Assembly (NCBI GenBank): GCA_016722445.1
Contig: JADKIZ010000004.1
Coordinates: 1-64,000 of the forward strand
Length of the DNA: 64,000 bases
Direction of reading: 5' to 3'
Origin: Flavobacteriales bacterium
Lineage (GTDB): Bacteria; Bacteroidota; Bacteroidia; Flavobacteriales_D; Sanyastnellaceae
The translations under genes and the position numbers were made by a program. Below are positions 1-8,357 of the stretch, piece after piece (position 1 is the stretch's first letter; each line of letters begins with the position of its first letter). Under the pieces are notes generated by a model. The model was not told the origin of the DNA and searched no databases. It saw nothing but the letters and a program-made list of their open reading frames with translations.

Positions 1-11
1 GGGTGGGTTCA

Positions 12-41
12 GAATGAGAATGAGAATGAAAATGAGAATGA
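12..41. repeat. Hexanucleotide microsatellite (GAATGA, five copies)
   Basis: Five head-to-tail copies of GAATGA, the fourth with one substitution (AAATGA), followed by purine-rich low-complexity sequence to about position 80. Nothing else is seen in the first 85 bases. Confidence 0.8.
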
Positions 42-86
42 ATAGAGTGGGGAGGGAAATAGTAGAGTGAGGGGGGGTGTAAAATG

Positions 87-111
87 AAAAATCCCAACTG
101 ACGTCGGGATT
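87..111 (-). terminator. Intrinsic terminator behind tRNA-Ser
   Basis: On the minus strand, AATCCCGAC pairs with GTTGGGATT over nine base pairs (one G-T wobble) around a four-base loop, and is followed by a short T run. It lies about 20 bases beyond the tRNA 3' end in the right orientation. Confidence 0.7.
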
Positions 112-129
112 AACATGATTATAAAAATC

Positions 130-217
130 TGGCGGAGAGTTAGGGATTCGAACCCCAGGAACCTTTCAGTTCAACAGTTTTCAAGACTGCCGCAATCGAC
201 CACTCTGCCAACTCTCC
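130..217 (-). tRNA. tRNA-Ser (anticodon UGA)
   Basis: Read on the minus strand, acceptor arms GGAGAGT (217-211) and ACTCTCC pair perfectly, followed by discriminator G and an encoded CCA (132-130). The T arm contains GGTTCGAATCC. The anticodon loop CTTGAAA holds TGA at 183-181. The long variable arm between anticodon and T arms is the class II form expected for serine. The gene reads UCN codons. It is transcribed away from xseA and has its own terminator. Confidence 0.95.
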
Positions 218-465
218 GGGGGTAAAATTAATATGCTACCACCCTTCGAAAAAAATGAAGGCGTGAATTTTGATGCATTTTTCCGTAGGCCTTTGAAAAC
301 AAGGTAGGTAGATTGGATTTTTTATCCTGTTCCCTCCGAAATCCCGCCAACTGCCGATATTTCCCTCAAAATATCCACCTCCTTGCCTCGCTCCTGCTCT
401 ATTCAGGCATATCTTATGGCATAACATCTTCCGCAGAATCCGCCAATTTTGAATAATTTCACCGC

Positions 466-1857
466 ATGCCCGAAATCGTGGACAATAGAAAAACTTTCAC
501 ACTCGCCGAAGTGGCAACGAGTATCCAACGAACTTTGGCCGACAGATATACTTCCGGTTTCTGGGTGCGGGCGGAAATGAATAAACTGAACCACTACAGC
601 CACTCCGGTCATTGCTATCCGGAATTGGTCGAAAAACAAAATGGTCGTGTCGTGGCTCAATTCAGATCCACGCTTTGGAGCGATAGGTACTCCGACATCA
701 ATCAGCGCTTCCTCAAAATCGTCGGCGAACCTCTTAAAGATGGCATCAAAATTCTATTCTTCGCCAAGGTAAAATTTGATGCGCAATACGGACTCACACT
801 GCACATCGAGGATATCGATCCGTCATTCACATTGGGTGATCTGGAAAAGGAAAAACAGGAAAGCATCCAGAAACTGAAATCAGAAGGTCTATTCGATCGC
901 AATAAAAAACATGCGCTTCCTCTATTGCCTCAACGTCTGGCCATCATCAGCGTGGAAACCAGCAAAGGCTACGCTGACTTTCTCGAAGTGATCGATAAAA
1001 ATCCCTGGAACTATCATTTCTTCCACATGCTGTTTCCGGCAATTCTGCAAGGGGAAAATGCGATTGACTCCATCTTGTATCAACTTTCACGCATTGCCAA
1101 AGTTCAACAACATTTCGATGCTGTTGCCATCATCAGAGGTGGCGGCGGGGATGTCGGTTTGTCATGTTACAACAACTACCAACTGGCCAGAAGTATCTCC
1201 ACTTTTCCTCTGCCGGTGCTGACAGGTATTGGTCACGCGACCAATGAAACGGTTTGCGAAATGGTATCGTTTCAAAATGCCATCACGCCTACAAAAATTG
1301 GCGAATTCCTCATTCAGAAATTTCATCTCTTCGCAGTGCCGGTGGAAGAAGCAAGAGATACCATCATTCGCGAAGCGAAACAATTGATACAAGACCAGCA
1401 AACGCTCCTTCAACAAGAAGCACGATTGTTCAAAGCACATGCACAAGGAAGCCTCGCTCGCATGCACAATCAACTGGGGAAAATTTCACACACACTCACC
1501 AGTGATGCTTCCTATGCGTTCAAAACAGAACAAACAAGGTTGACCAATACCATTGCCGAACTTCGAAAAATCACAGATTATCGGCACAAAACAAATTCAG
1601 CTCTTGTTGAAGATACCTCAACCAATCTGAAGAAAAACACGAACACCATTTTGGTGCGTCATCATGAAAAGCTCGAACATGTATCGAGACAAGTGGATTT
1701 GATGAATCCGGTTCACATTCTCAAACGTGGATATAGCATCACGTTGAAAAATGGCAAAGCCATCAAATCAACCACCGAGATCAACGTTGGTGATGAAATC
1801 ACCACTTTATTGCACGCTGGAAGTATCATCAGCAACATTCAAAAAAAAGAAGAATAA
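466..1857 (+). CDS. xseA: Exodeoxyribonuclease VII large subunit
   Basis: Catalytic large subunit of exonuclease VII, a cytoplasmic single-strand DNA exonuclease that works in repair and recombination with several XseB subunits. The 463 residues match the family: an N-terminal OB-fold (about 10-110), then the nuclease core with RGGGGDVGLSCYNN (about 224-237) and GIGHATNETV (about 255-264), then a long helical region and a short C-terminal domain with LKRGYSIT. The second core motif has HATN where the E. coli enzyme has HETD; as far as I recall Asn is usual at this site in Bacteroidota, so I do not read it as loss of function. xseB starts five bases after the stop. Confidence 0.96.
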   Translation: MPEIVDNRKTFTLAEVATSIQRTLADRYTSGFWVRAEMNKLNHYSHSGHCYPELVEKQNGRVVAQFRSTLWSDRYSDINQRFLKIVGEPLKDGIKILFFAKVKFDAQYGLTLHIEDIDPSFTLGDLEKEKQESIQKLKSEGLFDRNKKHALPLLPQRLAIISVETSKGYADFLEVIDKNPWNYHFFHMLFPAILQGENAIDSILYQLSRIAKVQQHFDAVAIIRGGGGDVGLSCYNNYQLARSISTFPLPVLTGIGHATNETVCEMVSFQNAITPTKIGEFLIQKFHLFAVPVEEARDTIIREAKQLIQDQQTLLQQEARLFKAHAQGSLARMHNQLGKISHTLTSDASYAFKTEQTRLTNTIAELRKITDYRHKTNSALVEDTSTNLKKNTNTILVRHHEKLEHVSRQVDLMNPVHILKRGYSITLKNGKAIKSTTEINVGDEITTLLHAGSIISNIQKKEE

Positions 1858-1862
1858 CAGAC

Positions 1863-2081
1863 ATGAGTAAAAACATCAGTTACACCGAAGCCTTTGAAGA
1901 ATTACAACAAATTGTGAGCGATATTGAGCAGGGTGAAATATCTGTTGACGAACTTTCGGCCAAAGTGAAACGCGCTGCCGAACTCATCGCCATTTGTAAA
2001 GAAAAACTGACCAATACAGGTGAGGACGTCAATAAAATTTTGAAGAAACTGGAAGAAGGGGAACAACATCAAAATGGTTGA
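1863..2081 (+). CDS. xseB: Exodeoxyribonuclease VII small subunit
   Basis: Small helical subunit that binds the XseA stalk. Its 72 residues are the family length. The pattern YTEAFEELQQIVSDIEQGE, then a second helix with the conserved SVDELSAKVKRAAELI, is the XseB helical hairpin. It lies directly after xseA, and its stop codon overlaps the start of the next gene by eight bases, so the three genes are probably co-transcribed and translationally coupled. Confidence 0.95.
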   Translation: MSKNISYTEAFEELQQIVSDIEQGEISVDELSAKVKRAAELIAICKEKLTNTGEDVNKILKKLEEGEQHQNG

Positions 2082-2790
2082 ACATGATAAACATCCGATG
2101 AATGTTGATGAGGAAATCCTTCACTACTACCTCATACCAGGAATGGGCGCAGATCATAGGCTTTTCACCAATTTCGAATTAAAATACGGCATCATTCATC
2201 ATCTCGATTGGATTCCGCACGAAGGAAGTCGCAACCTTTCTGAATACGCTGCATTGATGTCGGAACGTGTTACAACGAAGAACAACATCCTCATCGGTTC
2301 ATCCATGGGCGGCATGACAGCCGTGGAAATGTCCAGGATCATCAAACCATTGTCTACCATCCTTGTCTCCGCGCCTACAGGTCGACACGAGTTTCCGCGC
2401 GTATTGAAATTTGTAGATTCCATCCGATTGCACCGCGCACTCAATGCCAAACAGGTTTCAGCCATATCAGGACTCGCTGATACTTTTATGGGATTCAAAA
2501 CGCCAGAACAAAAGCAGCTCTTTTATGATATGCTCAAAAAAAATGGCCCTGATTTCCTTCATTTCTCAATAGGTGCCATCCTCGGTTGGAAAAACACAGC
2601 ACCTCCGGAAGGCGAATACATCCAGATTATCGGCAGCCTAGACAAACTCTTTTCACCTAAAAAAATCCAGACACCATACGTCATTGAAGGCGGTGGACAT
2701 TTTACCGCATTTGAAAAAGGACCTGAAGTTTCGGAGATCATTAACAAATACATTGAACAAAATATTCTACCGAATCTGAAACGAATCTGA
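2074..2790 (+). CDS. Alpha/beta hydrolase
   Basis: Cytoplasmic serine hydrolase of unknown substrate, 238 residues and no signal peptide. The nucleophile elbow GSSMGG puts the catalytic serine at residue 77. The acid is probably Asp in GSLDKLF (about 190) and the histidine is in GGGHFTAF (about 210). LIPGMGADHRLF near the N terminus supplies the oxyanion-hole turn. It overlaps xseB by eight bases and so belongs to the exonuclease VII operon, but nothing in the sequence links it to DNA metabolism. Family assignment is firm; the substrate is unknown. Confidence 0.85.
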   Translation: MVEHDKHPMNVDEEILHYYLIPGMGADHRLFTNFELKYGIIHHLDWIPHEGSRNLSEYAALMSERVTTKNNILIGSSMGGMTAVEMSRIIKPLSTILVSAPTGRHEFPRVLKFVDSIRLHRALNAKQVSAISGLADTFMGFKTPEQKQLFYDMLKKNGPDFLHFSIGAILGWKNTAPPEGEYIQIIGSLDKLFSPKKIQTPYVIEGGGHFTAFEKGPEVSEIINKYIEQNILPNLKRI

Positions 2791-2825
2791 TTGTCTCGCG
2801 TAGAAAGTGCCATTAACGTCAAAAT

Positions 2826-3556
2826 ATGATGAAGGCACTTTTATCCACCCTCGCTTCTTTCATGGTACTGATCGCCTCTGCGCAGCTACTGCTCCACAGA
2901 ATAAGGTTGTACTTTATTCTGGTGATGTCATCACCGGTGAACATCTATTGTATGAATCACCGATCATGAAACAACCTCTGTTTACCATGAGCAACGAAGA
3001 GTATGCGAGCACTGATGTTCAGTTTTTCCAAAACAATCACGGCTTTTTCGCCAATTTGAACCGCATACACGGACAAAACACAGAGCGATATGCATTGCGT
3101 ATCAAAGTGGGTAAACTCAATCTCTTTGAAGAAATTGATCTTTCTGTTTACGGAGGAGAAGAACTCAAAACAGAAGGAACCAATAACAATCAAGATCCCA
3201 TGTTGGCCACTGGTGAAATGTACCAATACTACAGTAAAGGAACAGATGCCGTGCGCGAAGCCAAATACAGCAATCTGAAATACGACCTGAGTGATAATGC
3301 TGCATCAATGGCGCATTTGAAAAGATACCGCAATTATCGTTCTCTGCAATGGGGATTGATCGGCGTTGGTGCCGGACTCATCGCAGCAAATGTCATTGCT
3401 CATTCCAACACAGCCGTGAAGTTCAATCCAGTGATGGCTCTTGGATTCGTGATCGGCGGTGGAAGCTACCTACTCGAAAAACCAAAAGAAGACGAATTGT
3501 GGCTCGCAGCAGATGAGTACAATAAAGAAACGGAGGCGGTAAGCGCGGTTGAGTAA
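2826..3556 (+). CDS. Exported protein of unknown function (frame shift near 2885)
   Basis: I do not recognise the family. The ATG at 2826 opens a clear signal peptide (MMKALLSTLASFMVLIASAQ), but the reading frame then fails. The following sequence (PQNKVVLYSGDVITGEHLLY onward) continues in another frame, as if one base were missing near 2885. The mature part of about 220 residues is mostly polar, with a hydrophobic GLIGVGAGLIAANVIA segment and a second one, ALGFVIGGGSYLL, close to the C terminus. It is probably a cell-envelope protein. It lies 35 bases after the hydrolase gene. A heptamer repeat and a terminator follow directly. Confidence 0.7.
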
Positions 3557-3606
3557 TTATGAATTATGAATTATGAATTATGAATTATGAATTATGAATT
3601 ATGAAT
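3557..3606. repeat. GAATTAT heptamer array
   Basis: About seven head-to-tail copies of the heptamer GAATTAT, starting at the base after the stop codon at 3554-3556. It belongs to a dispersed family also found at 7475, 9564, 9675 and 40751. It has no spacers or palindromic units, so it is not a CRISPR. Confidence 0.85.
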
Positions 3607-3615
3607 GATATGGGA

Positions 3616-3639
3616 GGCGCGAGGGATCGCGCCTTTTTT
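3616..3639 (+). terminator. Intrinsic terminator of the xseAB operon
   Basis: GGCGCGA pairs with TCGCGCC around a GGGA loop (3616-3633) and is followed by six T (3634-3639). It closes the rightward transcript that began at xseA. Confidence 0.85.
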
Positions 3640-3720
3640 GTTATTGAAAGAGGAGTGACAATGCGGGAGGTATGAGGTACGAGGTATGAGGTATTAGGAG
3701 TGCGAAAATTTGGTTGTGGG

Positions 3721-4020
3721 GCGATAAGGTCTTTTCAAAAAAAGCAATGCCGCTGCCAACTTTGAACATTGAACATTGAACCTTGAACCGAATTGGCGAG
3801 CACACCTCGACCTTCAATCAAATGTCTCATGCCAATCTTAAATATTAAATTTTAAATCTTAAATCTTGAACATTGAACCGATAAGGCGATCAGCCCTTTT
3901 CAAAAAAAGTAATGCCGCTGCCAACTTTGAACTTTGAACATTGAACCGATTTGGCGATCAGATGTCATCAAACACCTGCCATTTGTTGCCAATCTTAAAT
4001 ATTAAATTTTAAATCTCAAA
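3721..4020. repeat. Two copies of a ~145-bp intergenic direct repeat
   Basis: The unit at 3721-3864 recurs at about 3880-4020. Both copies share GATAAGG, then TTTTCAAAAAAAG, AATGCCGCTGCCAACTTTG, a run of (A)TTGAAC steps, and then GCCAATCTTAAATATTAAA with its AT-rich tail. The middle parts have diverged. The second copy runs into the 3' end of the dihydroorotase-like gene and supplies its last codons and stop. This repeat, the heptamer array and the terminator fill the gene-free stretch 3557-4001; no RNA gene or open frame was seen there. Confidence 0.75.
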
Positions 4021-5249
4021 TAGACGACTTTCCCAATGAGTGTTTTTCCAATAAACGGCGAATTGTACGATTTGGAAATCCATTCTGATTTGTGAAAAGT
4101 GGTTGTATCCGTTGGTGAGAATACAGTGATGGAATCGGGGTTTCCTTCTTCGATGATCTGATTTGTTATTCCCAACACCTTGGCAGGTCCTGTGGTAAGT
4201 AAGGACACAAAATCTGCAATTTCCATGTGCTGACTTAAAGAAGTCCAGGCAGAACAGAAAGCAGTTTCGATACTGCTGATGCCAAATTCGGCATCTTCAA
4301 ACTCACGCACTTTGTGTTCAATATCTTCCGGCGAATGGTCGCTGCAAATGGCATCAATGGTTCCGTCTTTAATTCCTGCGATCAAGGCCTTCCTTTCTTC
4401 TTTGGTGCGAAATGGAGGAAGTACTTTGTAATTCGAATCAAATGTTTTTAAGTCTTCATCCAAAAATGAAAGTTGATGTGCAGCGATGGCGCATGTGACA
4501 TTCAATCCTTCCTTCTTAGCCTTGCGGATGAGCTCAATACTCTTCGCCGTTGAAACGAGCATAAAATGCAATCTTCCTCCGTGATATCTCAGCAATTCAA
4601 GATCACGTTGTACACGCATGTCCTCAGACACGTTGGGAATACCTTTCATACCCAATGCAACACTCATCGCGCCTTCATGCATTTGGCCGTGCGAAGACAA
4701 AGCTCTTTCGTATGGAAAACTCATCACAAGTCCACCAAAGTTTTTGGCATATTCTAAAGCCCTCGACATGAGCTCTGCACCAACATTCTTCTTATCATCT
4801 GTGAAAGCCATGGCACCTGTTGCATACATGTCGAACATTTCGCTCAGTTGTTTGCCTTCCATTTTATCCGAAAGACTTCCCGCAACCATGACCTCCACAT
4901 TTGGATGAACAGCATTGTGCAAAACATATTCAACTGTAGATTTAGAATCGACAACAGGAAGTGTGGATGGCATCAACAACACTTTTCGAAATCCTCCTTT
5001 GTTTGCTGCCGCAAGTCCACTCTTCAAATCTTCTTTGTATTCAATACCCGGATCGCAAAAATGAGCTTTGAGATCAATCCACCCCGGTGTAACCATCAAA
5101 CCATCACCTTCGATTGGTCTTGCTTTGGAATCTGAGATGGAAACCCCGACCTGAGCGATAATGCCTTTGTCCAACAGAATATCTCTGCGTTTGCCATGAT
5201 GTTGGCTACTTGGATCATGAACGAGAGCGGATTTGATCAGGGTTTTCAT
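4002..5249 (-). CDS. Dihydroorotase-like amidohydrolase, probably non-catalytic
   Basis: Homologue of dihydroorotase, the pyrimidine enzyme that closes carbamoyl-aspartate to dihydroorotate. The fold signature is present: an N-terminal beta domain, EDLKSGLAAANKGGF, and SDHSPED near residue 300. The metal-binding DxHxH of active enzymes reads DLKAHFCDPG, so the first histidine is lost. This degenerate form is familiar in Bacteroidota next to a catalytic PyrC elsewhere in the genome, so a structural or regulatory role is possible. The start at 5249 (MKTLIKSALV) is chosen over an upstream in-frame codon because homology begins there. It lies 46 bases after the BatA-like gene. The last codons lie in an AT-rich repeat. 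Confidence 0.8.
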   Translation of the reverse strand: MKTLIKSALVHDPSSQHHGKRRDILLDKGIIAQVGVSISDSKARPIEGDGLMVTPGWIDLKAHFCDPGIEYKEDLKSGLAAANKGGFRKVLLMPSTLPVVDSKSTVEYVLHNAVHPNVEVMVAGSLSDKMEGKQLSEMFDMYATGAMAFTDDKKNVGAELMSRALEYAKNFGGLVMSFPYERALSSHGQMHEGAMSVALGMKGIPNVSEDMRVQRDLELLRYHGGRLHFMLVSTAKSIELIRKAKKEGLNVTCAIAAHQLSFLDEDLKTFDSNYKVLPPFRTKEERKALIAGIKDGTIDAICSDHSPEDIEHKVREFEDAEFGISSIETAFCSAWTSLSQHMEIADFVSLLTTGPAKVLGITNQIIEEGNPDSITVFSPTDTTTFHKSEWISKSYNSPFIGKTLIGKVVYLRFKI

Positions 5250-5295
5250 ACCAATACGATTTTCAAAGCAAACAAAACTACGTTGATGTTCTTCT

Positions 5296-7419
5296 TCATC
5301 TCCAGAATTTGATGAGCAGTATTTCAACAGCGAGGAAAATCAATGCCCAAACAATCATGGAAAACCAGTATTTCTTTCCTTCTGCAATATCTCCGGCTGT
5401 TGAAGCAATGCTTTCTACTGTTTCATCCAGTACACTCCAATTGCTATTGCCGGAAGAATTGATCCATGATTGCGAATCATCTCGGGTGAAAGTATGCGTA
5501 TCAGATTCTGCGCGATCGTTGTTGAACGACACGGCGCTCACCACTTCAGTTCCTCTGGATAAATCATAATTGCCAGCCGTGCTCAATGCTTCGCGGACAT
5601 ATATTTCCACATTGCCACCAGCATTGCGATGTTCTGGAATGAACTCATTGCCACTCGTTGCGTCAGTCAAGCGGAAAGTCTCTTCATTGTTTACGGCAAT
5701 ATTTCGGATGATGATGGCTTCTTCTGTTCCCAATGTATATTCCAATGGCTGCACAGGCTGACTGAATTCCGCGATGCGCAATAATGTCGCCGGGAAAAAG
5801 GCGTGAGATGTAAAGTTACTTGCCGCGGGATCGAGAGATACAGCACTGAAATAAGCATGACCACCTCCAAGGTTGTTGGAGACCAGAAACGGTGTTCCGG
5901 TTTGTAATGTCATCATGGTAAGCGCTGTGGATTTCACTGGAACCTGAAGCACATAATAAATCTTCACAGAAGGCAGATCAACATTGCCGATGGTTTTCTC
6001 GAATGCATTTTTGAAAATGTAGTGATCATAATCAACGCTGCTTACCTTATTCGAATTAGAATTGGGACGCGGTGCAGATACATTGCGATTATCTTCTTCT
6101 ACGGGTGCTAAAAGAGGTAAATCAGCTTTCGCATTTCCCATCTCTCCTTGAATTTGCCCCAGACCAAGCGTCGACAGCAAAGTGTTGTATTCATTCTGCA
6201 CAATATCTGTGGCAGGAAAAATCATCACACTGCCTCCATTGCCAACGAATTTCACAATTTCAGCAGAAAGTCCTGATGAAATATTTTTGAGCTGATTGAG
6301 CACAATCAGATGTTGCATCGGGAATGAACCAAAGTCAGGCGCATTCTCGGCGAAAGAAATGAAATTGAACGAAGGATCATCGGCGTACACGGTTCTCACC
6401 GCTTCTACCGAAACTTCATTGCCACGTATTTCTAGCACATTGATTTTTTCCGCAACATCATAACTGAAGTAGTATGGATCGTCTTTGGTGACAGACTTAT
6501 CATCAACTGTCAGTATACATTTTTTAAATCCAGCTTCTGTATTGGTATATGTAAGATCTAGAATCGTTTCACTTTCTGGATCAATTGAAACGGAAGTCAC
6601 ACTTTTTTGAAATCCATTTGACATCAATTGTACCGGCACATTCTCTCTTTTTTCATTTCCTGTATTGACAATACGCGCATGCAATACTTCCGGAATGTTC
6701 AATTGTCGAACGGGTGAATCGAACCACACTGAATCAATAAACACATTTGAATTTGATTCTGCCTGATCGGGAATCAAGCTGAATTGAATCGTAGAATCAT
6801 TCGAAATGGCTTCAAAATCCGTCACGGTTTTCTGCAAGTCCGTCCGTAAAAACGAACGTCTGTTGTCAAGTCCGCAATTGTTCAATACATCACGCTGACG
6901 CAATACCACTTCAGATAATTTGCGGCTTACAGGCGAGAGTTTCACCTCCTGAATCAATTCGATGATTTCTTCACGTGAGACCAATCTTTGATGACGACCT
7001 TCAAAGTCGCAGGTCAATAGTTGGAATTTATCTGTGGGGGAAAATGCGCCCGCCAATTCGATCGCTTTGTTTTTCGCCAATTCAAGTAATCTTCCATCCT
7101 TACCTTCAGCTTCCATGCTGAAGGAATTATCAATGTAGATTGACACTGCTATTCCACCCGGTTTTTCCGAATCACCTGGAAGCGGGATGTAAGGTTGGGC
7201 AAAAGCAAAAATGATACAGGCCATAGCCAAAAGCCTTGCGATCAAAATGAGCAAATGCTTGAGCTTGCTTTTGCTTTTGGTTTCCTGATGTATTTCTTTG
7301 AGAAATGAAACATTCGGAAACATCACCTTTTTGAATTTTCGAAAATTGAAAAGGTGAACGATGATCGGGATGGTCAGGGCTGAAAGTGCCCAGAGTATTT
7401 CCGGATGTACAAACTTCAT
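5296..7419 (-). CDS. BatA-type membrane protein with von Willebrand A domain
   Basis: Inner-membrane protein of 707 residues. The N terminus (MKFVHPEILWALSALTIPII) is the double-transmembrane Bat signature: one segment at about 8-24 and another at about 58-76. A vWA-like domain with IYIDNSFSM (metal-site DxSxS-like) follows from about residue 90. The long periplasmic part contains beta-rich and glutamine-amidotransferase-like regions. The last transmembrane segment (IVWALIFLAVEILLI) is at the extreme C terminus. Such proteins are common in Bacteroidota, where Bat proteins are linked to stress tolerance; the precise role is unknown. It is in a leftward group with the dihydroorotase-like gene. 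Confidence 0.85.
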   Translation of the reverse strand: MKFVHPEILWALSALTIPIIVHLFNFRKFKKVMFPNVSFLKEIHQETKSKSKLKHLLILIARLLAMACIIFAFAQPYIPLPGDSEKPGGIAVSIYIDNSFSMEAEGKDGRLLELAKNKAIELAGAFSPTDKFQLLTCDFEGRHQRLVSREEIIELIQEVKLSPVSRKLSEVVLRQRDVLNNCGLDNRRSFLRTDLQKTVTDFEAISNDSTIQFSLIPDQAESNSNVFIDSVWFDSPVRQLNIPEVLHARIVNTGNEKRENVPVQLMSNGFQKSVTSVSIDPESETILDLTYTNTEAGFKKCILTVDDKSVTKDDPYYFSYDVAEKINVLEIRGNEVSVEAVRTVYADDPSFNFISFAENAPDFGSFPMQHLIVLNQLKNISSGLSAEIVKFVGNGGSVMIFPATDIVQNEYNTLLSTLGLGQIQGEMGNAKADLPLLAPVEEDNRNVSAPRPNSNSNKVSSVDYDHYIFKNAFEKTIGNVDLPSVKIYYVLQVPVKSTALTMMTLQTGTPFLVSNNLGGGHAYFSAVSLDPAASNFTSHAFFPATLLRIAEFSQPVQPLEYTLGTEEAIIIRNIAVNNEETFRLTDATSGNEFIPEHRNAGGNVEIYVREALSTAGNYDLSRGTEVVSAVSFNNDRAESDTHTFTRDDSQSWINSSGNSNWSVLDETVESIASTAGDIAEGKKYWFSMIVWALIFLAVEILLIKFWR

Positions 7420-7474
7420 AGTCGGTGCGAATGTACAGGACGACGGCCAATGTCAGCAAGGGAGGAAATCATAA

Positions 7475-7523
7475 GAATTATGAATTATGAGTTATGAATT
7501 ATGAATTATGGGTTATGAATGAT
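7475..7523. repeat. GAATTAT heptamer array
   Basis: About seven imperfect heptamers (GAATTAT, with GAGTTAT and GGGTTAT variants) between the lolD-like and BatA-like genes. Same family as the array at 3557. Confidence 0.8.
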
Positions 7524-7578
7524 GGGGGTGAATTATCTATTGATAATCACAATGTTGGGAGAGAGAAATACAACCTGA

Positions 7579-8235
7579 TTAAGATTGAACCACATATCCA
7601 TCTTTCATGACCAGCGCTCTATCGGCCATTTTGGCCAATTCTTCATTGTGCGTCACGATCACGAAAGTCTGGTTGAAATTGTCTCTGAGCGAAAAGAACA
7701 ATTGGTGAAGATCACGGGCATTGGCTGAATCCAGATTTCCAGATGGCTCATCAGCGAGTACCACATCGGGTTGATTCATCAGAGCCCGCGCCACAGCAAC
7801 CCGCTGTTGTTCTCCGCCTGACAGTTGGTTCGGCTTATGGTCGGTGCGATCGCCAAGTCCCAAAAATCCAAGCAACTCTTTTCCGCGTTTTTCTGCTTCG
7901 CTACCTGATTTTTTAGCAATAAATGCAGGAATACACACATTTTCGAGGGCAGTAAACTCAGGTAGAAGGTTGTGAAACTGAAAAATAAATCCGATGTGCT
8001 TATTTCGGAATTGTGCAAGCTGCCTGGCGTTCATGGAAGAAATGACTTCATTGCCAAACATCAGTTTTCCTTGATCTGGTCTATCGAGCGTACCAATGAT
8101 ATGGAGCAAGGTACTCTTGCCCGCACCAGACGCGCCAACAATAGAGACAACTTCTCCTTTGCTGATTTGCACATCAACCCCCTTCAATACTTGAAGTCCG
8201 CCGTATGATTTGGTAATACCCGTCGCCTGAATCAT
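7579..8235 (-). CDS. lolD: ABC transporter ATP-binding protein, LolD/MacB type
   Basis: ATPase subunit of a LolCDE- or MacB-type complex, which extracts lipoproteins or substrates from the outer leaflet of the inner membrane. Using the start at 8235 (MIQATGITKSYGGLQ) the protein has 218 residues, the normal length. Walker A is GASGAGKST (34-42), the signature LSGGEQQR (138-145) and Walker B VVLADEP (158-164). The extra sequence upstream of 8235 in the same frame is not conserved-looking. No permease gene is adjacent, as is common in Bacteroidota, so LolD is the best guess rather than proven. Confidence 0.88.
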   Translation of the reverse strand: MIQATGITKSYGGLQVLKGVDVQISKGEVVSIVGASGAGKSTLLHIIGTLDRPDQGKLMFGNEVISSMNARQLAQFRNKHIGFIFQFHNLLPEFTALENVCIPAFIAKKSGSEAEKRGKELLGFLGLGDRTDHKPNQLSGGEQQRVAVARALMNQPDVVLADEPSGNLDSANARDLHQLFFSLRDNFNQTFVIVTHNEELAKMADRALVMKDGYVVQS

Positions 8236-8357
8236 GGTCGGCAAATGTAACGCGACAAGTCCGTAAGCCACATCGTCAACAATTGGTGATGAAATTTCCA
8301 CACGGCACCACAAAACAGCAGTTCACATGAGTAAATTCGCCCACCAAATTCAGGACT

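Noticed and set aside
236..427. 63-residue open frame between tRNA-Ser and xseA
   Set aside because: No domain, no promoter and AT/GC composition of the gap; 218-465 contains nothing that I can support.
3557..3606. Tandem repeat considered as a CRISPR or recombination site
   Set aside because: The unit is seven bases with no spacers and occurs at several gene ends. It is a simple heptamer array.
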